DNA of 64,000 bases. Origin: Actinernus sp. WN-2022 (taxonomy: Eukaryota > Cnidaria > Anthozoa > Actiniaria > Actinernidae). The stretch lies in the NCBI GenBank assembly GCA_030867875.1, contig JAOWCC010000442.1:1-64000 (forward strand), written 5' to 3'. Numbering within the stretch: position 1 is the stretch's first letter; every line of letters starts with the position of its first letter. The notes under the pieces were generated by a model. It had not been told where the DNA came from, ran no database searches, and saw only the letters and a program-made list of their open reading frames with translations. The position numbers and the translations under genes are program-made. Shown in pieces: positions 23,498 through 33,109 of this stretch.

Positions 23498-23938
23498 GTG
23501 ATAGAAGAGGCTCAACAGCCCTCGGTCGCATCATTGAAGGCAAAGATCTCACGCACCGCCTTCAGGTACATAGAGGACTTCGAAAAATATGAAGCGCTCG
23601 CCCTTGCAGAGCAATTAAGCCTGGTCGCGAACTCGGTGAAACACGACAAGGCACCCTACTACGCACTCGTTCACGAGACCCTGCGAGAGCGGATCTCCAG
23701 GCCAATGCAGGAGTTCAAGGCATACTTCGTGTCCTTGCTGGCCGACAAGGATTATGAGAAGATAATGGCGTTTGTGGCGCGTGTGGAGAAGGTCCTCAGC
23801 CGCGCTGACATGCATGCAGCCCCAGCCTCCCTCGCTTGCCCAGTCGCGGCCATCTGCCAACAATTACCACTGCTACTACTGCGGTAGACCTGGTCATTTT
23901 GCCTCGAGATGCTCTCTGAAGAGGGCCAGACAAGGCCC
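23498..23938 (+). pseudogene. Gag-like frame with CCHC zinc knuckle
   Basis: An Ala/Glu-rich helical frame from 23498 (start uncertain; the frame is open upstream without a clear ATG context) moves to another frame near 23815-23840. It then reads a CX2CX4HX4C zinc knuckle, CYYCGRPGHFASRC, at 23871-23912, and stops at about 23964 after a basic stretch. Such knuckles bind nucleic acid and are typical of retroelement Gag proteins, but also of some cellular RNA-binding proteins. No protease, RT or recombinase follows. The frame shift suggests a dead copy, or a missed splice. Confidence 0.5.
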
Positions 23939-24305
23939 CGACTGTACCGGCCCACGTCCACTGTGAACACTGGACTCTGGCTATTGATAATCGATTTGCC
24001 ATAGTTTGATTCGTGTAGGCGGTCCCTTCGCCACAACCTTTTCCCGCCATTAAAATTATCTTGTTGATCAATATAGTGGTGTTTCGTGTCTTATTTACGC
24101 CTACCCTACCGCTTGTTTCATCTTCTTACCTCTCGCCTTACTATTGGGTATCGGGCAATGTTTTAATGGCAGTTTTGAAAGGTTAACTAAATCAGCCCTC
24201 TCGGATTACCTGGGCTCAAAGTTGCCATCCCCTGGGATTCTATATTTCCTTCTGTTTGTTATCATTTATTTTTATCATTTATCTTTACTCGCCGTTCGCT
24301 TTCAG

Positions 24306-24350
24306 ACTCCCCCTAAAAAGAGAAAGGTCGCACTACCATTTCCGGCCTGA
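24306..24350 (+). CDS. Possible terminal exon with nuclear-localisation motif
   Basis: After a pyrimidine-rich tract and CTTTCAG, the sequence reads QTPPKKRKVALPFPA (the Q from the AG boundary) and TGA. PPKKRKV is a near-match to a classical monopartite nuclear-localisation signal. It may be the last exon of the zinc-knuckle gene upstream, with 23.9-24.3 kb as intron, but no donor has been confirmed. Chance cannot be excluded for so short a segment. Confidence 0.25.
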   Translation, partial: TPPKKRKVALPFPA

Positions 24351-24359
24351 GAACCCACA

Positions 24360-25882
24360 TTGTGGGACGCGAGACGTCCTGGTTCCTGTTTCATGATGGT
24401 TGCCTTCGACAATTACACCTTGTCCGCGTCCCAGGGGATCGCAGCTGCTAATGCGCACTTAATTCCAGAGCGTCTCGACTCTATTGCCAGCGGCCATTAA
24501 CTCGTTGACGTATCCATCATCGCATTTAGAGACACTCGCACGCTTCGCATCGGTGAACTCCACAGCCACAGTGAGATTGCAGCGCAGCCACTTAGCGCCC
24601 ATGTGCGGGAGGTATGTATTATTGTATTTATTCTATAAACAATACTTGCACCTGGGCCTGGTTGTTCGAAGCAAGGGTAAGCGCGTGACGTGGCAATCGC
24701 TGATTGGCTGAGTAGCGATGTCCACACACTTAAGATTATCGTATTTTACGTCTGTCCAGATACGATATTTCTCAGTGCTGGAAATCCTTGTAAAACACTG
24801 TAGTTTACGTAGGGGTTAGATAATTGCACGAGAGTTCTGTGATTTAGAGTGCCGAGAATTTAGATAGAATCCCATAGCACGACTCAAAATCGCGCGCTGA
24901 TTGGCTAACGAAGCGTTTAATATTTTGTGGAATTCAACGGTTTGAAAAGCTGTATTCATGCAACGATGTACAGGAAGCCCGCGCGTAAATATTTTATTTT
25001 TCGAACAGAGACACAAATCATGTTAAAATTACAAACCAGAATATTCACAAAGTTAACAGTAGTCAAAGAAGGTGAAAAATATATATCTTTTATTCCGTTT
25101 TGGCCCTCGACTGAAGAGCGACTCTAGCTAATCCGAGGAATCGACGAAAACAACTGCAGCAAAAATGTTTGATTTTGAACGGGAAAGCTGGGACTTCGTG
25201 GATTTGCTGATTTAATTCAAAGACATGTAATATTTAGACAGAGAAGCTAAATGACTAAAAACAGTAAAAACAGGACGAAAAGCATGGCTACAGAGCGGTA
25301 CTAAAATCGTGGTACAACAACAAGATAAATGTTGGAAACGAGTGGACTGAACACAGTCAAGTATTAAACATTCAACAGTTTAAAAACAGGCTTATTTATT
25401 GTGAGACAGAAATTGAGCATTAACATTTGCTTCTGAATTTGCTTATAAAGTAAGGAACACTGGCTTAATACTTACAAGTTTATGCGTATACTTGTGCAGT
25501 AGCTCTTCGGTTTGTCAGGTTTTAGATTTTCACTTATCGACAGGCCGCCGGTTTTCTAAATCTTTCACAAACATTCACAATTTTGTCTCCAGTTAATGCA
25601 CTTTCGCTTTCTTGGTAAAGATTAGATCGAAATTAAGTGTACCTAAATAAAATACAGGTGTTTTCATGCATAAAAATGTAGTTTTGATGTCCGAAAACCA
25701 AATTTTGTGAGCAACGACTGCACTTTTAGTTGAACATCGTGAGTCTCAGTCTAATTTTAGCTTGATTCCTATTCGCTCGTTAGTTTACCGCGCAATGGGT
25801 TCCTGGCGCGTGGCGGGAATTTCAGCATATATATTCTTTATTTATTTTCGTAAATCACTAGATGCAATGGGATTCAAAGAAA
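24360..25882. other. No recognisable gene
   Basis: Several short frames exist, none with a recognisable domain or supporting neighbours. No strong repeats. Confidence 0.4.
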
Positions 25883-25925
25883 ATTCATTGCCCGACTCGG
25901 GAATTCCACGTTAAATTTCACTTGA

Positions 25926-25957
<32 letters not shown>

Positions 25958-26017
25958 TGTGCGATATCGGTTTTTCGCGTGAAATTTAAAGTGGAATTCC
26001 CTCGTCAGGCAATGAAT
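25883..26017. mobile_element. 135-bp hairpin MITE
   Basis: Arms of nearly 58 bases pair with few mismatches: ATTCATTGCCCGACTCGGGA at left, and a right arm ending CGTCAGGCAATGAAT. The center is GCGATATCGGTTTTT-type repeats around a ~20-base loop. Likely a miniature element; no clear target duplication. Confidence 0.75.
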
Positions 26018-26600
26018 TTACCTATAGAAAACCACGAGCGCGCTAGTAATATATTCTCACCGAGAGTATCCACAAACAATGCCAAGGGTGATACTAAGAT
26101 ATGGGAGAGATCAGCCCTTCGGTGGCCGCGCCCTGGTAACTCCGCATTCGAACTGGCGCCACTCCTGTAGAGGACGTATGCACTGGAATAGCATAGATAT
26201 AACTATAAAACAAGTGCTTTCCTCCCAAAACTCAGAAAGTCCGAAAATCAAATGTCAAATCAGAGACTAACAAAGCTAACAAATTCAGACCAATCCGAAT
26301 CACATCCGGGACATATCTCAGTGCGGGCAGCAGCGCTAAATTCAAGGTTACGGAATGACACGTAAAGAGATAAAATTTAAGGAAAAACAAAGGAAACGGA
26401 ATTAAGTATATATATTAAGCGGACGACTAATGTGTAATATCATTCGCACATGTCTGTCGTAATCCTTATAATATTCTCCATTGATCACAAAAGAAATAAT
26501 TAAAATTCGGCATGTAGGCCTTAGGCTTTGTTCGGACCCAATCTGAATTGCAATCATCGCAAGTTATTAGGAACTTGCCATCATTCGTTTCCACAGATTA
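26018..26600. other. No recognisable gene
   Basis: Unique-looking sequence with no supported feature. Confidence 0.35.
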
Positions 26601-26604
26601 AATC

Positions 26605-26825
26605 AGTCTAGGAGTGTTTATTGATGAAAACGACTTACAATGGGATGCTCAAGTTAAACATATAAGCAGTAAAATAGCAAAGAATGTAGGAAATATATCT
26701 AAGTTAAGATACTATGTACCCTTTAATACATTGAAACAATTATATTATACGTTTATTTACCCCTATTTGAACTTATGAGTTGGGGCACTGCAACCCAAAC
26801 TAGACTAAAAAGAATTAAGAGCGAG
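26605..26825 (+). pseudogene. LINE reverse transcriptase C-terminal fragment
   Basis: The frame LGVFIDENDLQWDAQVKHI followed by SSKIAKNVGNISKLRYYVP and LKQLYYTFIYPYLNL matches the thumb region after the RT active site of LINE elements. It ends in TGA, and the family pattern (MSWGTATQTRLKRI) continues in another frame, so there is a one-base lesion. Only ~220 bp survive. Confidence 0.8.
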
Positions 26826-26828
26826 TAA

Positions 26829-26925
26829 CGCATGTCCTGTTTTGAGACTCGCCTTTTTACTATTGTAGAAGAGCATTAACGCATGCCCTGTTTTGAGACT
26901 CGCCTTTTTACTATTGTAGAATAGC
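26829..26925 (+). repeat. ~50-bp tandem duplication
   Basis: GTCCTGTTTTGAGACTCGCC followed by TTTTTACTATTGTAGAA occurs twice, about 50 bases apart, directly after the LINE fragment. It could be the expanded tail of that insertion. Confidence 0.75.
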
Positions 26926-27189
26926 TTTGTCACTCCCTCCGTGAAGTGTTAACAAATCGATATTATCGATTGTCTCATCTAATTCAATCGATATTGTACA
27001 AGTTCACGTACCTAAAATACTTGCGTTCCTTGCGCCCAGATCTCTCCTTACACGACACAAGCAGTTGTTGTTTCTTTATCGACAATTGAATAGTTTGGCT
27101 CGGGTTTATTAAGTTTCTGTTTAATTCTCGGTAAAGCTTGAGGCATATATAACCGAGGTTGGTTGTGGACAGGCTAATGTACCGAGTAA

Positions 27190-27372
27190 CAACCCCCTTC
27201 TCTACATGGGTAGCACAACAGGTTCTTTATTGTCCACCATATCTGAAGAGAAAGTGTCGGGAGACAAAGCCAATGGTTTTACGTCTCTGTCCATGAACGC
27301 GGTCGGAGCCTGGATTCGAACTCACGACCTTCCGCATTCATGGCCGCTGCTTTACCAACTGAGCTAGTAACT
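27190..27372 (-). repeat. tRNA-derived SINE
   Basis: On the minus strand the element begins TAGCTCAGTTGGTAAAGCAG (RNA polymerase III A-box, from about 27365 downwards) and carries the B-box-like GTGAGTTCGAATCC about 50 bases on. A non-tRNA body follows, holding CTCCCGACACTTTCTCTT and AATAAAGAACCTGTTGTGCT. A decayed relative lies at 2966-3090. The cloverleaf is not complete enough for a working tRNA. Confidence 0.8.
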
Positions 27373-27404
27373 GTGTGCTTCTTGATTTGCCTTTTTTGTC
27401 GAAA

Positions 27405-27550
27405 ATATAGGCGTTACCTCGGTGTAAGAACCTCACAGACTGCGTCATAAAACTCCCTTTGTTAACTATGAATAATTTGCGACTCGAAGCGGAACTTATA
27501 AATTTTACAAGGAATCGAAGAGCCTCTATTGGAAAAATAAAAATACACAG
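27405..27550 (-). repeat. Dispersed repeat, inverted copy of 31140-31290
   Basis: The reverse complement of this stretch shares CAAATTATTCATAGTTAACA, AAGGGAGTTTTAT, and TTACAAGGAAT with 31140-31290. In the other copy the repeat follows directly after a tRNA-like head, so both may be bodies or tails of one SINE family. Confidence 0.65.
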
Positions 27551-28370
27551 CTACAATGTTTAAATGTAGTTTCAATATGCATTTACATAATTTCTTCTGC
27601 TTAACTTCAAACCTTCCATTGTTCCTTCTCTCGTTTCATCGAGTTTCTTTGTTAGCTCTAAAATGACACGTTATCAATTGAGCATTGTAGCAAATTGTGC
27701 TGTTCCCTCGGAACAAGTCGTTAAGTATTAAATATGACTCTTATTATCAGCAAAGCTATATGATTTCCCTTTATCCAACTATTTATAAAAACTGTTTCCT
27801 AAATTAAGAGTAGTTTTGGTAAGGACACATATAATTACTAAACATACTTTATTGCGTTTTCCCTGTGGGACTTCTCGACACACATTACAATATTAAAAAT
27901 ATATAAAATACCAATTCTAAGATAATTTAAGTAATGGTCCGCGTAAGAACTAGGCAAAGAACAATAGGCTTGCGGCAATGAGCATATCCCACATACGATT
28001 TGATGAGATGTCCACAATAGAAATTACACCCAGAAAATAAACTATTTGTTATGCTCTTGGCCATTTTTGCTGTGAAAACTCAAAGCAACTACCGTCCAGC
28101 CAATCGGAAATGGAGAAAACAAAAGATTTTTCAATCGCAAATTTGAGAACGTTCCCCACATACGATATTCTTCGAAATTAAACCATAGCTACTTGGATCA
28201 AAAATAAATTCAAACCTCCAAAATTATCGAATGAAAATGCGTTATTTCGAGGGTTTTCTATGAGTTCTCCGGTTTCCTCCCTCCGTAAAAATCAACATGT
28301 GAGTTTGAGAGTAGTACGTATAAAATATGTGAATGTAGTGGGGAGTGTGTGTGGAGTTGAACGTAGGCCC
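27551..28370. other. No recognisable gene
   Basis: AT-rich sequence without a supported feature. Confidence 0.35.
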
Positions 28371-28379
28371 CCACCAGCT

Positions 28380-28770
28380 ATGCTGAAATACATAGCCTGC
28401 TACTGACAAAAAGATTTGTTTTCCTTATAGCTACACACGGTGATGTAACAAGGTGGAGGCTTTCGGGACTGCAACCTAAATACGGCGTAGATTGGAAGGT
28501 GGCCATTAATAGGAGTATTGAAAACACCACTGTTGCGTACAAGTTCAGGGGACGAGACAAGGAGAACATCGATGAGTGACTGGCAGGTGTCTGTCATTCT
28601 GGTTGGAGTGTTGATAACTTGCGTGAGATTCAGTTCAGTAGAGATATTTACGAGTGCCCTGTTCTCGGGGCCGTCTTTCAAGGTGTTGCAATTCAGGTCG
28701 CCAAGAACAACAATCGGTTTGCTTAACGTGAGAACTTGGATATAGTTAGGCTTGAAAAGGTTCTCATAAC
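28380..28770 (-). pseudogene. LINE endonuclease, C-terminal part
   Basis: Minus-strand frame: after LFKPNYIQVLTLSKP it has VVLGDLNCNTL (the GDLN motif of EEP endonucleases), then LTQVINTPTRMTDTCQSLIDVLL and INGHLPIYAVF (cognate of the SDHLPV motif, with the usual Asp replaced by Gly). It ends near 28400 before any RT. It is separated from the N-terminal part (29258-29650) by the 80-bp array. Confidence 0.85.
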
Positions 28771-29250
28771 AGGACAGTCTTGTGGTCGATATGGAGTAAT
28801 ACAGTACCGCTCGTAACATGTATTCTGTTTGCTTTCATTATACTCTATAGAGGACAGTCTTGTGGTCGATATGGAGTAATACAGTACCGCTCGTAACATG
28901 TATTCTGTTTGCTTTCATTATACTGTATAGAGGACAGTCTTGTGGTCGATATGGAGTAATACAGTACCGCTCGTAACATGTATTCTGTTTGCTTTCATTA
29001 TACTGTATAGAGGACAGTCTTGTGGTCGATATGGAGTAATACAGTACCGCTCGTAACATGTATTCTGTTTGCTTTCATTATACTCTATAGAGGACAGTCT
29101 TGTGGTCGATATGGAGTAATACAGTACCGCTCGTAACATGTATTCTGTTTGCTTTCATTATACTGTATAGAGGACAGTCTTGTGGTCGATATGGAGTAAT
29201 ACAGTACCGCTCGAAACATGTATTCTGTTTGCTTTCATTATACTGTATAG
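28771..29250 (-). repeat. 80-bp tandem repeat, six copies, inside a LINE
   Basis: Units start AGGACAGTCTTGTGGTCGAT at 28771, 28851, 28931, 29011, 29091 and 29171, an exact 80-base spacing. Copies differ at one or two positions (CTC/CTG before TATAG; CGTAACATG/CGAAACATG). The array, with ~90 bp of extra sequence to about 29340, separates two parts of one endonuclease domain. Overlapping minus-strand frames of repeated YCITPYRPQDCPLYS are products of the repeat. Confidence 0.9.
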
Positions 29251-29257
29251 CGTAGCT

Positions 29258-29650
29258 CTATTGTTTTTGTACTGCACGTTCTAAAGGATAGGGTGTTTTG
29301 TATTGTTGGGTAAGCCAATGCTGTGGCTCGTTTCGAGCGGTACAGGCCGGCTCTCGATATGACACACATATCACGACTGACTTTGATATCCGCTTGCGTT
29401 GAAATTTTATCCAGAGCTGATGAAAATTGGCATCGGATATTTGTGAAAGCTCGTTTAATACAGAAGATGTAATATTCTTCCGCACGTAAGCGCATACACC
29501 ACCGCCCTTCTTGTGTAGACGATCAAGTCTATACAACTTGTACCCATCGATACTGATCTCGCCATTGGTTACCGTGAAATTCAGCCATGTTTCTGAGATT
29601 GTAAACACTAGACTATTTTTTAGAGTTTTCACAACTTTAGGTTTGAACAC
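29258..29650 (-). pseudogene. LINE endonuclease, N-terminal part
   Basis: Minus-strand frame with TISETWLNFTV (the catalytic ETW motif), ISIDGYKLYRLDRLHKKGGG (the motif with RxDRxxxxGGGV), CAYVRKN and VVICVSYREP. These are ordered motifs of LINE-type EEP endonucleases. After VSYREPAC the family sequence stops (about 29340) and resumes at 28770 beyond the tandem array. No ORF start or RT is attached. Confidence 0.85.
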
Positions 29651-29659
29651 TTTTACAGA

Positions 29660-31040
29660 AAAATGTAACCTGAATTGTGTGTGAGATACAAAACAATCTG
29701 AGCTAACCAGTTTGAGTGACGTCCTTTGTTGGTTTACACATCGCTATCACACGAGAACTACAGTCAGTAGTAGTTGAACTGGTTTTTCAGTCGAGATGTA
29801 GACCAGGTGATATTCGACTCGATTGAACTTGAACATTTTTTAAAAGGTTAGAAAAGCAGTGCGCCATACTTCCCACGAATATTCAAGACAACATTGCATT
29901 GGAAAAAAGACGAGTAGCCTAAACAGCCAAAAGCCCAGTGGCTTGGGATCCCTGTGGTGACGTCATTATTTCCCGCCAAAATCCAGTGAGCATGACATTG
30001 TTTGTGGTCAGCGGCACGTACCATTTCTAAAATCTCAAATGTATCGGGTGCAGATGGAGCTTCTATTAAAAATGGACAAGAAAATGGAAAGAAAACCCAC
30101 AAACAGAGTTTATTGGAGTGTTTTAGAGCTGATAAATACGTTACTAAAGGTCTGTACGGTATGATTCTCCACTGGATTGGATTCAAAGGTGCTAGATGTG
30201 ATTTACCAGCGAGTCGATCGACTCACTCCAACTTAGTCCAAACAAACATGTGATTTACAAAATGTATACTACTGACTTATGATTATTGGAAAACGTGCCG
30301 AAATACCCGGTGAAAAGGCAAAATGGAGGCAATAATACGGGGAATAACGCTACATGGATGGTCTTGATACCACTTGAGATCATGGAAAGAACAGTACCTT
30401 CACATAATGAGTGCGTGTGAACTGGAAGGAGGAAATTGACATCAAAATGGCTAATGTAATAAACACAGCAAAGACTATATTATATTTATACAGGAACAGG
30501 GCATGATTTATTATGTAAGCTGACGTGTGAAAGAACAAAGCTGCTTCTAAACCGGTAAGATATGTTATACAATGTACTTATTGCTGAGGTAAAGATGTTT
30601 CTTGCCTTTTCGTTTCTGAAGAGGAGGAAATGTTTAGCCTTTAGGTAAACTTTACAAATACGATGTATAACGTACAATAACAACCAGAAATACACCAATA
30701 ACATCCAGAATAATAACCATAATAAGGAAAGTTCCTTCACATAATGAGTGTGAAATGGAAGGAGGGAATTGAGATGAAAATGGCTAGTAAACACAAGAAA
30801 GATTTGGTACTATAATATACTAAATGTACATGTACTGTATGTAGGGACAGCACATGATTTATTGGGTTTAACCTCGGTGTATTAATAGGACCACTCACTG
30901 GAGACCGCAATTGCCATTGCACACTCTGTGAGTTGTATTACCAATTATAGTGTATTGAATACTATTATTAATACTATTATAATTTATGTACCTACTCATC
31001 ATTAGTTGATATAAATACCTGAAAAAACAATTGCTACCAA
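29660..31040. repeat. Gene-free stretch with a ~150-bp direct repeat
   Basis: The segments at about 30395-30510 and 30730-30870 share TTCACATAATGAGTG, TGGAAGGAGG, AAAATGGCTA, and GCATGATTTATT (or CACATGATTTATT). They are diverged direct copies. No gene is seen; minus-strand frames here are unsupported. Confidence 0.5.
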
Positions 31041-31290
31041 GCAATTGACTCATGGTCTAGTGGTTAGGGTAGGGGTATACATGTATGTCAGCCATAAAAA
31101 TCTGATTTTTCTGGGTTCAACCCCTACCCTTGGTACGGCGTATTTTTTTTAAAGTAGAGGCTGCCCATTCCTTGTAAAATTGTAGAAGTGCTGCTTCAGG
31201 TGCTTGGGAAATATTCTAAGTAACAAATTATTCATAGTTAACAAAGGGAGTTTTATCATGATGCAGTTTGTGTGGTTCTCACACTGGGGT
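31041..31290 (+). repeat. Second tRNA-derived SINE type
   Basis: The A-box-like TGGTCTAGTGGTTAGG at 31053-31068 resembles the D-arm of Glu/Asp/Gly tRNAs. A B-box, CTGGGTTCAACCCC, lies at 31111-31124. The intervening bases are too long and AT-rich for a tRNA. The tail from 31140 is the repeat also found inverted at 27405-27550. Confidence 0.7.
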
Positions 31291-32050
31291 AATAGCACAG
31301 AATTATTATATATGTTGTAGGTTGTTTCTAATTTCAGGTTGTTTTTCAAATAACCTAGGTTGGAATATCAATGATTCTAAAAAGGGATTTTTTATTTTTT
31401 GGGGATTCATAAAAAAGTTTTTTTTTTTTTTTTTTGGGGGGGGGGGGATTTAAAAAGAAAAAGAAATCACCCACCCCTCCCCTACAAAATACTTTTTGAC
31501 AAACCACCCCTCCCCTCTACTTCCTCCCCCTTCCTTCCCCCTGCCTCTCAATTTTGTCCTTGTCCCCCCTGACACACCTTACTGTACCACTTAACTTGAC
31601 GGTCACCCATCCACTCACTAACCTTGCCCGGTCAGGCTTAACTTGGCCGAATCACGAGGAACGCCTGGTACTGTAGATATTAATCCAGTGGATTGTCGCA
31701 CTGCGCCACAAAAGCGCTTGTTGATTTAAACACATTTATTCTCCAAGTGACTAATCGTCGAACCCAGTCCCTCTCGTTATGTGCGCATGCAAACTTCTTT
31801 CGAAACGAGACTTGAAACTTTCAGGGTCGCACTTCAATGAAAATGGTAATAGTTCAGATGTATTTAGACTTGTTCTATGAATGATTTGGGGTTGAAAGTG
31901 GGTAGCTTTTTATAGAGTGCGGGGATTTGATGAACCATTGGAAGTACTGTGTGCTAGGAGAGTTTGAACTTGATTTGAATTGAATTTGTTGGTAAAACTT
32001 AGCATTTTGTTGAGTTCACCACCCTTTCTACTTTTTATGAAGGGGAGGAA
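31291..32050. other. Homopolymer runs; no gene
   Basis: A T run then a G run at about 31419-31448, followed by C-rich low-complexity sequence to 31570. Otherwise nothing supported. Confidence 0.5.
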
Positions 32051-32054
32051 ATGT

Positions 32055-32882
32055 TTAATAGGTAAACAGTCGGTAGATTTCGTATTCTCGAAGGCCCAAT
32101 TCAGCTGTCAAAATATTCCCATCAAGGTGAGTTTCAGTAGCGTTGATAATTTTTGGTTTATGATGATCAACCAAGGCTACCAGAGCACATTGTTTTTGTT
32201 CACTTCTCAAACTTCGACAGTTAACTGTTAAGATCTTAAGTTTGGATGGTGAATTATTCTTGGTCCTAGTAATTAATGTTGCGGCTGGTGTTGGGGATGA
32301 GGTATGCTCGGGTGAACCAATGCTGGCGATTGATGAGTCGTTCAGGGAAGAATACTTGTTCACTTGGCTGATATCAACACGGGAGTCCAGTAGAGAACTA
32401 GAAGAGTTTGGCAAACCACAGTTATTACATGTACATTCCCAAACACAGGATGAATTTGCCAAGGCATTGTAGACAATGGTGTTCATGTCCATGCATTGTT
32501 TGTGGTGCCAAATATCGCAAAAGTCACATTGTATCCCCCTCTGGTTTATCTTGACCGGTTTACTACAAATTCCGCAAGGATATTTGTAGGGCTCTGGGTT
32601 AAGTTGAATATCTCCACTTAAAAATAAGAGAGAAATAACTATCTTAGCCGACAGGGTTTCACTTCGTTTCGAGTCACGCTCAAAGACATCACATGCCAGA
32701 CCATGAACTCGGGCTAAACCAGCTTGAATTGGTTGTTTTGACGCAAAAGTGATGTTCAGAATAACTTCAGATGGATCTCGAAGATTCTTCTCAAAGCCAA
32801 AATGACTTTTCGATGAGCACTGAACGAAGAATAAGGCGATAAACACGACTGTCAACGGAGCTCTAAAAAACATGTCCAGCAT
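32055..32882 (-). pseudogene. LINE ORF2 N-terminus with PHD finger and endonuclease start
   Basis: Minus-strand ATG at 32880-32882. The hydrophobic leader VVFIALFFVQ is followed by SGDIQLNPEP (near residue 90), then a PHD-type zinc finger at about residues 100-150 with the order CGIC, CDFC, HHKQC and CTCNNC (C4HC3). After a Ser-rich linker come KLKILTVNCRSL and INATETHLD, the opening motifs of the EEP endonuclease. It is truncated after REYEIYRL at 32055. In other LINEs PHD fingers are thought to aid chromatin or nucleic-acid binding. The frame upstream (32863-33108, minus) is probably its 5' leader. Confidence 0.85.
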
Positions 32883-33109
32883 CTTTGGAAACCGCTCTTT
32901 CTTTGGCGGAAACTTTGGTTTGCACTCGTTGCAGTGAGCTCGTCGACGGCGAAACCCAACATCTTTTTACGCACTCCGAGGCTACTGAGGGATTGATTAC
33001 TTCGATCTGCCGTTGTTGCACCGCCACAGATTGTGACTTTTTGATTGCGACTTTTTGATTTCCCGCTAAAATAGGCGCGAAAAATGATTGACAGCTGCTG
33101 TCATTCACT

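Noticed and set aside
24497..24727. Overlapping plus and minus frames near 24.5 kb
   Set aside because: No recognisable domain, no splice support, mutual shadows.
27300..27370. Functional tRNA gene
   Set aside because: A- and B-box are present, but the acceptor stem and length do not fit and a SINE body follows.
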